A DNA stretch of 64,000 bases from Anthonomus grandis grandis (lineage: Eukaryota; Arthropoda; Insecta; Coleoptera; Curculionidae): contig NC_065561.1 of the NCBI RefSeq assembly GCF_022605725.1, positions 21,242,256 to 21,306,255 on the forward strand, given 5' to 3'. The notes beneath the pieces were generated by a model, which was not told the DNA's origin, did no database searches, and worked only from the letters and a program-made list of their open reading frames with translations. The position numbers and the translations under genes were made by a program. Shown in pieces: positions 49,301 through 57,000 of this stretch. The stretch's first letter is position 1; each line of letters opens with the position of its first letter.

Positions 49301-49432
49301 CAGGAATTTAAATTCATAGTTCGTTTCATCCAGGTACAACTATTTTTTTTCAAATTGTAGAATCGTAATCGAGGTGGACGAGGCAGAGGACAAAAGGCCA
49401 AAGCGATGAGTTTCAAACAAGCAACAAAATAA
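31253..49432 (+). CDS. Rrp6: Exosome component 10 / Rrp6 3'-5' exoribonuclease, 13 coding exons
   Basis: Nuclear exosome catalytic subunit that trims and degrades RNA. Exons: 31253-31369, 31424-31822, 33945-34135, 34190-34520, 36775-37122, 37181-37330, 39619-39781, 39840-40085, 40136-40366, 45367-45710, 45779-45822, 48893-49116, 49361-49432; all introns are GT-AG. The product is about 952 residues. Order: PMC2NT cofactor-binding domain (about 40-170), DEDD-Y exonuclease (about 275-460; D296 and E298 in VDVEHHSYRSF, D352/D354 in FHGADSD, Y419 and D423 in NYAREDTHYL), HRDC domain (about 500-566), a charged linker, and a basic C-terminal tail. Exons join in phase except at exon 6/7, where one extra A breaks the frame (see findings). 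Introns 2, 4, 6, 9 and 11 are swollen by repeats. Confidence 0.93.
31424..31822 (+). CDS. Rrp6: Rrp6 exon 2 (PMC2NT domain)
   Basis: 133 codons, residues 40-172, with the Rrp6 N-terminal domain that binds the Rrp47/C1D cofactor (ALPSGNDLNFYRTFESF early, then ERIANDIDEMNG). Acceptor TCTCTTTAG at 31415-31423 and donor GTAAGT at 31823. Confidence 0.88.
32004..33800 (-). mobile_element. Inverted copy of the 110-bp-array element, in Rrp6 intron 2
   Basis: Reverse-complement copy of 1985-5395. It keeps the terminal ATTGTGAGGAAT at 32010-32021, the hairpins at 32627-32677 and 33092-33125, and about three 110-bp units at 33430-33790. Compared with the first copy it has about 410 extra bases (about 32190-32600) and far fewer array units. 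Both copies end close to the same bases, which points to a mobile origin. Confidence 0.75.
33945..34135 (+). CDS. Rrp6: Rrp6 exon 3
   Basis: Residues 173-235 plus two bases of codon 236. Contains the conserved linker NILRPQKFFKDKI and YPWEPRI leading into the catalytic domain. Acceptor TCTATAG at 33938-33944; donor GTAAGT at 34136 (phase 2). Confidence 0.85.
34190..34520 (+). CDS. Rrp6: Rrp6 exon 4 (exonuclease motif I)
   Basis: Residues 236-346. Carries SHPYEFELDRF and the first catalytic motif, VDVEHHSYRSF (D296, E298), followed by MGITCLVQIST and YLIDALAL. Donor GTAAAG at 34521. Strong match to DEDD-type RNase D family enzymes. Confidence 0.92.
34870..36740 (-). mobile_element. LINE (Jockey/CR1-type) relic in Rrp6 intron 4
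   Basis: On the minus strand, in order: the post-endonuclease linker (about 36330-36740); TPIFKNTGQRDDVKNYR (about 36000-36060); RT with DFSKAFDRVNHSLL (about 35800); the FADD active-site motif in LLFADDVKIF (35520-35550); and the C-terminal region with KMFGFIKRH and YKILNNVIQPPELM (34900-35360). Several frameshifts and stops make it inactive. It inserted antisense to Rrp6 and ends within 40 bases of exon 5. Confidence 0.88.
36775..37122 (+). CDS. Rrp6: Rrp6 exon 5 (exonuclease motifs II and III)
   Basis: Residues 347-462. FHGADSDIPWLQRD supplies motif II, and LADWRIRPLP followed by NYAREDTHYLIYIY supplies motif III with Y419 and D423. GC content is clearly higher than in the flanks. The frame meets a TGA 18 bases beyond the donor, so the 58-base intron 37123-37180 (GTAAAA...TTTTAG) must be removed. 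Confidence 0.92.
37181..37330 (+). CDS. Rrp6: Rrp6 exon 6, with an apparent 1-base insertion at its 3' end
   Basis: Encodes RYFKPIWNEQSHMEFYRR and NFDNRQLFALKEIYKWRD, starting the HRDC region. The strong donor GTGAGT is at 37331. In the open frame the last codons are GAT GAA AAG TAC TGG, which leaves exon 7 out of frame. One A fewer in the run 37320-37323 would give DESTG and restore phase. A weak donor, GTACTG at 37324, would also restore it. Confidence 0.82.
38100..38880 (+). repeat. 180-bp tandem repeat in Rrp6 intron 6, about four units
   Basis: TTCTCACAGGAGTGCCTGG starts at 38131, 38310, 38490, 38670 and 38851, spaced 179-181 bases. Each unit also has CAATATCTCGAGTTC-like and GGGACTTTTCAAGTATTTTC words. 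The core GTGCCTGGAAGAAA again includes GCCTGGAA. Confidence 0.95.
39619..39781 (+). CDS. Rrp6: Rrp6 exon 7 (HRDC domain)
   Basis: Encodes YVLPNNMLLEIAGRLPKEMQ and the invariant ACCSPVPPLLR of the Rrp6 HRDC domain, needed for handling of structured RNA. Acceptor CTTTTAG at 39612-39618; donor GTATAG at 39782. Confidence 0.9.
39840..40085 (+). CDS. Rrp6: Rrp6 exon 8
   Basis: 82 codons downstream of HRDC, with LHCPHDLTKSDEFRDDLPTL and HQWEHTKSICSVFN. Phase 0 at both ends; donor GTGAGT at 40086. Confidence 0.85.
40136..40366 (+). CDS. Rrp6: Rrp6 exon 9 (charged linker)
   Basis: 77 codons with FLGPFERYTLVKPFIESR followed by a Lys/Glu-rich, probably helical stretch. Donor GTAAGT at 40367. The following intron is 5 kb. 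Confidence 0.85.
40436..40453 (+). repeat. Solitary mariner-type terminal repeat in Rrp6 intron 9
   Basis: TACGAGGGTGGTCCCAG matches the right-hand terminal repeat (complement of 61072-61088) of the mariner at 59852-61086, including its TA target. No matching second end or transposase was seen nearby. Confidence 0.5.
40454..43512. other. Intron 9 interior, no gene seen
   Basis: Mixed, moderately AT-rich sequence with no recognisable domain. TATACAGGGTGCTACAAATTC at 41247 is the kind of word found at ends of some insect transposons. A short open frame at 41889-42122 has no support. Confidence 0.3.
43513..43539 (-). ncRNA. Hammerhead-ribozyme-like core hairpin
   Basis: On the minus strand: CTGATGA, then a helix GCC / CTAATGC loop / GGC, then GAAACG. 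CUGAUGA and GAAA flanking a helix is the hammerhead core layout, known from Penelope-like elements and related insect repeats. One base (T) after CTGATGA is unpaired, and no full helix I or III was demonstrated, so activity is doubtful. Confidence 0.35.
44480..45140 (+). pseudogene. Decayed transposable-element-type ORF (DNxAxQNKNW family)
   Basis: Fragments in three frames line up with a protein family common in insect repeats: WLDNSAAQNKNWALF near 44517-44565; YFQSGHTFMSADSFHYQIE near 44615-44670; GKVFDFNDFKSAVEKANSSK and VHVKEMNIQNFFDW at 44685-44800; and KLRPIIPANRMIFWEEL near 45035-45090. Frameshifts separate them. The family name is uncertain to me; it looks like a transposase-like nuclease fold. 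It lies inside intron 9 of Rrp6, in the same orientation. Confidence 0.6.
45367..45710 (+). CDS. Rrp6: Rrp6 exon 10 (basic C-terminal region)
   Basis: 114 codons plus two bases. Includes SKKRKRDESP, a likely nuclear localisation signal, and a Lys-rich end (KKKLSPKKKGK). The frame reads a TGA two bases past the donor GTGAGT at 45711, so splicing is needed to continue. The region is poorly conserved in the family. Confidence 0.75.
45779..45822 (+). CDS. Rrp6: Rrp6 exon 11 (44-base microexon)
   Basis: Flanked by TTTTGCAG (ending 45778) and GTAAAC (45823). It carries phase 2 in and phase 1 out and encodes NGKQQNSMNQDSITQ, linking exons 10 and 12 in frame. Confidence 0.65.
46299..46327 (-). ncRNA. 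Second hammerhead-like hairpin, diverged
   Basis: On the minus strand: CTCAAGA, a four-base helix GGCC / TAATACA / GGCC, then AAAACG. The layout matches the motif at 43513-43539, but core positions differ (CTCAAGA for CTGAtGA, AAAA for GAAA), so it should be catalytically dead. Probably part of a retroelement remnant. Confidence 0.3.
46740..47345 (+). mobile_element. Repeat element copy 1, in Rrp6 intron 11
   Basis: Shares, in reverse complement, a long stretch with 54410-55150: AACCCCCCACCCACCCC near 47096 (compare GGGGTGGGTGGGGGG near 54777), TCTGCAAAAACATTG near 47060, and TGTTTTGGTATATTTATTAAA near 46799. The body contains internal inverted copies of the same words. No coding frame was seen, so it appears non-autonomous. 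Confidence 0.65.
47346..48892. other. Rrp6 intron 11, 3' part, no gene seen
   Basis: AT-rich sequence without recognisable genes or repeats. Confidence 0.35.
48893..49116 (+). CDS. Rrp6: Rrp6 exon 12 (conserved C-terminal motif)
   Basis: Lys/Asn-rich start, then FNAYDYATVDFKQFQGG, matching the conserved (Y/F)DYxxxDFxxFQGG tail of Rrp6 orthologues. Acceptor TTTGTAG ends at 48892; donor GTAAGT at 49117. Confidence 0.85.
49361..49432 (+). CDS. Rrp6: Rrp6 exon 13 (C-terminus)
   Basis: Encodes an Arg/Gly-rich end (NRNRGGRGRGQK) and MSFKQATK, stop TAA at 49430-49432. The acceptor is ATTGTAG. This tail is typical of the basic 'lasso' end that helps RNA entry to the exosome. Confidence 0.85.
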   Translation, partial: NRNRGGRGRGQKAKAMSFKQATK

Positions 49433-49461
49433 AGGGACTTTTTACTGTTACAATTTTTGTT

Positions 49462-49467
49462 AATAAA
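49462..49467 (+). terminator. Poly(A) signal of Rrp6
   Basis: AATAAA 30 bases after the Rrp6 stop codon, giving a very short 3' UTR. Confidence 0.65.
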
Positions 49468-49559
49468 TTTCTATGAATACTGATTTATTTTGTTAATTAT
49501 TATTTGATTGTGTTTAATTCAAATAAATGGGCATGTAAGCTTAAGTTGGTTTTTGTTAT

Positions 49560-49760
49560 TGTACTTCCCAAGGTGTAGTCTTCGAATATCACAATCAGTA
49601 GGACCAATAAAATGGTTTTCGGAGGAAAAAGCAGAAAGTCCGCCGGTGCCAGATCTGGACTGTAAAGGACGTGAGGCAAATTGCAAACCTTATGGTTGTT
49701 CAAAAGCTCACTTGCCGCACGTAGAGCTTTGCCCAACCTGTATACTTTGTTCATAGTTTA
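49560..49760 (-). pseudogene. Mariner transposase fragment
   Basis: The minus strand reads LRAASELLNNHKVCNLPHVL followed directly by YSPDLAPADFLLFPPK, the signature around the third catalytic Asp of mariner (DD34D) transposases. Nothing of the rest of the gene or the terminal repeats was found. It lies only 130 bases beyond the Rrp6 stop. Confidence 0.75.
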
Positions 49761-49823
49761 TCTAGAGGGTGAGGGTATTGAGAACTGTCAAGGAAATGTA
49801 GGTTTTCTTAAACACTATTAGAC

Positions 49824-49872
49824 CTCAACTGCCTGTAAGAAAACATTAGTTTATTTATTCCAGGCAGATGAG
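49824..49872. repeat. GCCTGG inverted-pair hairpin
   Basis: CTCAACTGCCTGTAA (49824-49838) faces TTCCAGGCAGATGAG (49858-49872). The downstream words AGGACCAAAC and CTCAACTGCT recur after the hairpin at 53319-53366, so the module is larger than the hairpin. Confidence 0.75.
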
Positions 49873-49904
49873 GACCAAACAAACCATCTCAACTGCTGTT
49901 CCTT

Positions 49905-50960
49905 AAATCCGCTTTATCTAGACAACGAAAAAGCTTTTGACAAGATACTTCTTGACGGTCTATTTTACAAGTTGCAGTAAGAGGGTAAATATTGACATTC
50001 ATTGACACAAATTTATAACCTTCAATGAATGAGGGTCAATGAATGCAGTACCCAGTGGCGTTGTTCACGGTTCAGTCCTTGAACCCGTGCTATATTGCAG
50101 ATTTGGATTAAATGTTACAAACTAATAGTCAACCTTTGCAAATGACAGAAAGGTTTACTGTAATCCATTGACTAATTTTGACATGCGAACCGTAGAATCC
50201 TGGACAAATGCACTATTCTGCATACAGGAAAAGGCAAATCACGAATTATTTATAACATCAACAATACAGACATATCAGCTGTATATGAATAATGAGACTT
50301 AAGGGTTGTAATAACGGAAAACATATTATAGCTTAAATGGTAAAAAAGCGAATTCTCTAATTTATTTTATACCAAGAGCATTTTGCAATAAATTCCTAGC
50401 TTTCATAAGAAAAAAGTATTTAACATTTATCAGATCAGAACTTGAATACATACTGCATACGATCTGTAATCCTTTGTCAAAGACATAGAGCCCATGGGAA
50501 GAGTCCAAAAGAGCGAACCAGAATTCCTATTTATTAAAATTAAAAACATGCCATACGAGGATGGATGAAAGCTATTCAATTTAACAATTCTGAAAGAAAG
50601 AAAACAAAGAGGAGACCTCAAAAGAACTTCAACAAAATCATCCATCGCAACACTATTATCAAGCTTAAAAGTCACATTCAACTAAGCACAGGCAAGACTA
50701 AAAAGCACTCCAAACAAAAAATGTGTAACTTTTTCACCAGCAGAGTTGTTAGAGCATGAAACTCTCTTCCAGAACTCGTTGTGAGTGCAGAAAATTAAAA
50801 AAAAATCATAAAACCCACTTCATTAAAGAAAAACCCAACATAGTGACCTATATCTAACGAACACAAACTTAGCTAGCTCAATCGATGCACACCGCTTATA
50901 TACTGATCCACTTACTCAGAAACGTCTTCCATTGATTTCTTAACCAATAGAAGACAAAGC
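49905..50960 (+). mobile_element. LINE (Jockey-type) relic, RT C-terminal half
   Basis: Plus strand: LDNEKAFDKILLDGLFYKLQ (about 49918-49979), a decayed GVPQGS-like box (GVVHGSVLEPVLYC near 50060), a FANDRKVYCNP box equivalent to FADD (near 50140), and FNLTILKERKQRGDLKRT (near 50577), a C-terminal signature. Many frameshifts. Confidence 0.7.
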
Positions 50961-50999
50961 CAAAAAAAGTTTTCCCAACCTGTATAGTCAACTGACGGT

Positions 51000-53400
51000 T
51001 AGAGTGTGTCTAGAGGAGAGTATGGAGAACACCACAGTAGATGGTGTTCTCCATTTCCAAGGAAATTTGAATTTTCTTGGACACATCGTTAAGAATATCT
51101 TGAGAAATCACTCGATACAAGGCAAAATTTTTTTCGAAACACAATGAGATATCTAACGTGGTCGGAAGCTTGTGACCAGTCACACAAGATTGCATCAAAA
51201 GTTCTCCCACTATCAGTTGACAACTTAAGAAAATAATTTTAGTTAAATTTTCTTTTAACTGTCTGAACGATACTATTATTTTTTCTATTCCTGACGGTTG
51301 AGGATTAAACTGCTTAACTGTCTAAGAGAAAACATATTTTTTTTTATCTTCTTTTAACTACCTGGAAGAAAACATTAATTTATCTATTTTCAGGCAGCTA
51401 AGAACCAAACCAGATATAAATACTGTCTACACACCTTAAAGGAACCTTTTGAAATACTATTAAACAACATTGTTCAAACTAACGGGTGTCCAGAGCCAAG
51501 GAAGCAAGCATTGCATTAACAAACTTTTTCCTGTAGATATTGTTCCGGGCAATTAAGACACTTGGAGTGCCTGGAATCATTTTTTATATTTTTTGACAGT
51601 TCTTCCACGCAACTGACCCCGTTCAGGAACGCCTGGAATAATTTTTTTATGTACTCGGCTTATGAATAAAATTATAATTTTTTTTCGAAGAAAACCGCAC
51701 ATTTCCCGGCAATTTAAGGTGGCCGCTATGGAGAGTAACATTCAAATTTGGCGCCGTATGCGTGATTTAACCCTTATTGCGCCGGATAGATGGCTCTGCC
51801 GTTAAACACTTTTATTTGTACAGGCTCTGAGGCAATTGACAATTATGTTGTCGTTTTTTTTTTTAAAAATAGATAAATTATTTACTTCGAACTTTCTAAA
51901 AACATAAATTTTGTTAAATGAAATGTTTCGGAATAGGTTTCGTCAATGCAGTGATAGATTCATGAGTTTTTTAGCCTCAAAATTGATTTTCTATATAACA
52001 TGATCGATCGTTTTTAATATAATATTTTTTTTAAGGGTTTTGAGCTTATTTTGCCACTGTGTCCCGGATATAGTGCCTGGAATCTTCGAAGTATCCTGAT
52101 TCTCCTCCCAGGCAATTGAGGCATTTGGAATACCTGGAATAATGTGCTCTAATGGTTCTTTCAAACAAATCAGTCACTTAAAATTCTTGACATACTTTTC
52201 TAAGTACTTTGATAATTCTTCCATACATTGTTTCAAAGAAAACCGCACATTTCCCAGCAATTTAAGGTGGCCGCTATGGAGAGTAACGTTTAAAATTGGC
52301 GCCGTATGCGTGATTTATGGCGCTGCTGTTAAACACTTTAAAATTATGTCTTATTTTAAGAGAAAACGTTCCATATGGTAAACCCATTTAAGAACTGTAA
52401 ATCTTCAAGGGTTTAATTAAACGTGCGAACTATAAATAACTGTTTTCATTATTTTTAATAAATTAAAGGAGAGAAAGAGGAATTAAATAAGCCGTAGCCA
52501 TATAGAACTTTTTTCATCTCGAGCTAGAGAGGCTTAAATATGTTTGTAGTTATAACGAGACGTAAACAAATCACGTTAAACTTCTGGCTATAGAAAATGA
52601 CGACTCACTTAAAGGTTACACTGATTTAAATTTTTGCTTTATTCAAATAGTCTAATTTGTAAAATGCAGCAGAAAACGCTAAGTGATGAGCTTTACACTT
52701 GGAATAAGTACTTTGATAGTTCTTTCAGGCATTTGAGCCTTTTAGAGTGTCTGGAATATTTTTTTATGCACTTGCCATTATTATCTTTTGAAATATATAG
52801 AGATAAGGCAAGCCCGAACTTTTTATAATTAGTGCAACGTGAAACCAAGTTGCCTCATTAGCATCTCCAAGTTCTTTGGCCTCTGACTACTTTTGAGTGT
52901 CCTAGATTGGCTTCCAATAATTAATTTCTTCAACCCTTCGTTCCTGGGAAATTTACACACGATTCACCTGTTGTCAGTCACAAGCTTGGAGCACGATAAT
53001 ATATTTTTTTTAGCAAAATGAGCTGCCTTACTTAGTCAGAAGCTTGTGACAAGTCACAAAAAATTGCATCGGAAGTTCTCCCATTGTCAGTAGACAACAT
53101 ATAGTTTTAATATATTTATAGAGAACTTTGGTGATTCTTTGGGTTTTTCTCCTTCAACTGCCTGGAAGAAAACATTATTTTTTCTATTCCAAATTCCTGA
53201 TTAAACCAACTGAAGTGTCTAAAAGAAAAAACATAATTTTTTTAGATTTTTGAAAAATTGATTGATCTATTCCAAACAGTTGCTGAGAAATAAAATGTAA
53301 TTTATATGGATAAGTCCTCAAGTGCCTGGACGGAAACGTGGTTCAATCTATTCCAGGCAGTCAAGGACCAAACCAGCTCAACTGCTATTCCTGCAGATCA
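51000..53400. repeat. Mosaic of GCCTGG hairpin modules and a 110-bp direct duplication
   Basis: Hairpins or halves at 51354-51400, 52074-52121, 53153-53167 and 53319-53366. A direct duplication lies at 51686-51812 and 52234-52342: GAAAACCGCACATTTCCC, TTAAGGTGGCCGCTATGGAG and TTGGCGCCGTATGCGTGATT are shared, and the second copy lacks about 22 bases. A CAAAAGTTCTCCCACTATCA-like stretch near 51195 recurs near 53075. Short open frames inside are not credible genes. Confidence 0.7.
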
Positions 53401-53432
53401 ATTAAACCTCTACCATCAGGCTTAATTATGCT

Positions 53433-53438
53433 TTTATT
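53433..53438 (-). terminator. Poly(A) signal of the ODAD4-like gene
   Basis: AATAAA on the minus strand, about 36 bases after the stop codon at 53474. This supports the gene truly ending here. Confidence 0.6.
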
Positions 53439-53473
53439 TTATAATTTTAACATGGTGCATATACTTAATGAAA

Positions 53474-54076
53474 CTATTTTAAATGCTTAGGTAACTGTTG
53501 CCTCCAAAATTCCTGCCGCGCATTCAAATAATCGACGGTCTCCTGAATGCACTTCCTTATACTATCGTCGTTCTCCTTAAATTTGCAATTTATATCCGGA
53601 TTGTTCATCAAATCATCCAGATAATCCTTATCGGCTGCCAGTTCTCTCAACAATTTACTCGGCTTCGGTTTCCCTTTTACCCCCGAGGGAGTCGATCTTC
53701 GATTTGATAAAGCAGGAGTCACCCTGGTACTCGTCTCTTTTGAATGACGTCCGCCCTTAGAGGAACTTGCACGTTTCGAAGACATAAACGACCCAATGGC
53801 GTTCTCGATCGCCTGCTGACTCTTTTGCACCCCCATTTTGAAACTGTGATGGTCCGGCCTGATGTGGAGACCTCGATGGTAGTACATCAAGGCGTGCTCG
53901 AAGTCCCCCAGATAGTATAGAGCCTCCGCTTTTTGGAAGATCGCTTTGATGAAGGTCTTGTCCACTTGTAGGGCCGTTTCGGCATCCCTTAGGGCGTTCT
54001 CGGGTTGCCCCAGTAGGATGTAACATTTACTTCGGGCGACCAGGGAGTTTTTTTCGCTCGGGTTTAGTTCCAGGGC
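53474..54076 (-). CDS. ODAD4-like exon 2 (TPRs and C-terminus)
   Basis: 200 codons plus stop. Acceptor CTTTTCCAG just upstream on the minus strand (54085-54077). Begins ALELNPSEKNSL, continuing the TPR helix left open at the end of exon 1. Its GC content is well above that of the flanks. Confidence 0.85.
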   Translation of the reverse strand, partial: ALELNPSEKNSLVARSKCYILLGQPENALRDAETALQVDKTFIKAIFQKAEALYYLGDFEHALMYYHRGLHIRPDHHSFKMGVQKSQQAIENAIGSFMSSKRASSSKGGRHSKETSTRVTPALSNRRSTPSGVKGKPKPSKLLRELAADKDYLDDLMNNPDINCKFKENDDSIRKCIQETVDYLNARQEFWRQQLPKHLK

Positions 54077-57000
54077 CTGGAAAAGAGTGGAAAAGTTGAT
54101 CATTTATGTAGGCGTTAAAATGATACAGGGTGTTTCGAAATTAGACGTTAGTATTTTAACCGCGATGGTTCAAAGTAAGGTTAGAATTTCCAGGCGCCTA
54201 AACGTCTTCGTTAGTAAGATACAGGATGTTAAAGGTGAACAGGTAATATTTTCGAAACACGTAAAGAATTTCGAATTAAAACTTGCTACAGTTTCCAAGC
54301 GTTTTATGCTCTGTTTAATTAAGTAAAAATTAAAATTGGGATGTCTTCAGGGGGGGCGTGGTAAAAATTTTCCCCAAATTTTTTGTTTGTCATAATTTGG
54401 GCTTCAAAATTTGATATTTATACATAAAATTATTTCAAATTTAAATAACCAGTGTTATTAAATTAAATATTGAACATATATTTTCTGCAAAAACATTGTT
54501 TTTTATCAAGATAACCCATAGCCCCCCGCCCACCCCACACAACTTACCAGTAAACTATTGCTTTCAAAAATCATTGTTTTTGAAAATAATATGCATGAAT
54601 AACAGCTGATTTCATTGTTAATATCTAATCTAATAACATAGTTTGTTTGTTTAAATTTGATATAATTAATATATATTTTAATAAATATTTAATACAAAAA
54701 CAGTGCTATTAGATTGGATATTATGGACTAAAAACAGTGATTTTTCTAAAGAATTTCTTACTGGGAAAATATTTGGGGTGGGTGGGGGGCTAAAGATTAT
54801 CTTGATGAAAAACAATGTTTTTGCAAAGAATATATATTCAATATTTAATTTATTAACACTGTTTATTTAAATTTGATATAGTTTCATATATAAATATTTA
54901 CTATAAAAACAGCGCTATTAGTATAGATAATATAGACAAAAAACAGTGATTTTTCAAAAGAATTTCATCAAATATTTGAGTTTTAGTAATCGAGTTTAAA
55001 ACTTAGATATGTAACTTCCGTGTCCATTTTTTAAATGCCAAAATTTTACCCTTTTGTAAACAGAATCGTATATGCCATACGTATATTCTACAGTTTAATT
55101 AATGTACCTTGATAAATATACCAAAACCAAAAATCTACTAAAGAATCCTTGAATAAATATATATTTAAAGATGTGGCTTGGGCAGGTAGTAGAATTTACT
55201 ATTTACAGTCTTTGAAGACTTGATCTTTGACGTATGATCCAACTGTTCGCTATTATCCATATGTATTACATTAAATTGATTTTGAATGATCCTTTTAAGC
55301 TAATTTTGAGTTTTTTTCTCACGGGTTTACTTTCAGGTCCTGGAAAACACTGAATTAGTTGATCGGTAAGCAGTCAAAACATAAAGAAATGGATACATAT
55401 ATAATAGATTAATAAATATTCATATATACACGTTCGGCCAACTCGGATCTTCAATGTATTCACTTGCAATAGCACGTCTAATAGTAACGAATTAAAAAGA
55501 GAACGGTTACTGTTTCTTCCCTTATATTGTGTGGGCATGGGTATGTTGGAACCCAAGGATAAAATTTGCCTATCGTGTATAGGATTAATAGAATAATTTA
55601 TCCATATTGTTTGACACTTTATCCAATGTGAGTAAGATTTTATTACTGGATTTATATGTTCGTATCATTTAAGGTTTTTAAGGGAACATAAGGTAGTAGA
55701 GGCAAATATGGCCCAGCTAAAGTTAAAATTTCATTGAAAATTTGAATTTGACATTTAGGTCAATAGTCCGGGGAATCTGTACTTTTTAACAAAAAAATTG
55801 CAACCCGCAAACGAACGACTGGATGTGGTAAAGGGGTTCATAAGAAACATAAAAAAAATAAATTCATACCTGGGGTAGTTGCGGGGGTGAAAACTGAAAA
55901 AAACAGCTGGAGCATTTTTCTATCGCCATTTCTGGCGAAAGTTGACGCTCAAATAAAAAGTGCTTAATGGCAAAGTTGTAGATAATATAAAAATCTATAA
56001 TTTTTGTAGAGGGCACTTTTGAACATAACCTCAAAATGTTTAAGATAAATGCAAAAATTGCGAAAATTTTTTTTTTCGTTTTTTATTTTTCTTTTTGCCA
56101 AAAATTATGCAATATTTATAAAACTTGGTGTAAATATACCCTTTAGTATCCTAAATAATCTCTATTTTTTTCAGTACTATACAATAACAATTTTTCAAGA
56201 AATTCAAGTTTTTCGAAAAAATTACTTTTTTTTTAAACGAAATTTGTCCTTCAAAGAATTGTCCTAGGAAGTTCATATGGGGCTTATTTTTTTTGTTGTT
56301 ATTTCTACTTTTTAATAAAATAAAGAAAGGTTATACTTCCCATTTGAAAATAAGCCAAAAAATGCAAAAAACTGATTTTTTTTTTGCAACAATGAACTTT
56401 TTAATAATTGTTAATAATTTTGTTAAATTAGTTTAGTTCCTCCGGCTCAAATCCCTTCGCCCTCAGCTACTCCTCGACCTCTTCTAACTTGAAGTTTTGG
56501 TCAAGTCCTCTCAATATCACGTTTAGCTTCCTATCCTCCTCAAGCTAGAAAGAATGGAATTCCATTCCCTCCTCCTTGAGAAGACCTGTTAATGCTCGGT
56601 GGTCATTTGGGGTTTTGGGGAAGAGTGCTATGTAGAAGAGTCTAATGTAGTTATAACTTTATCAAGTTTTTGTAAAATAAAGTGTTATGTAGTATAAATA
56701 AGAGTAGTAAGTAAGTAATAAAGTAATATAGTATATATAAAGTAATATAGTATATAATAAAGTAATAAAAAAGAGTGCTATGTAGAAGAGTCTAATGTAG
56801 TTATAACTTTATCAGGTTTTTGTAAAATACTCAGATACAATTTTTTATTTTAATTTTTGAGCACGAGGAGGATTCATGAGCTGTGACTTTCGCACTGATA
56901 AATCTGGATTTCTTTTAAGAAATAAAGATAGCCAGTCTTTTCCCGCAACCTTCGCTTCACTGATAAGCCATGGTCCAAATATCTGTGTAAAGTACGCCTG

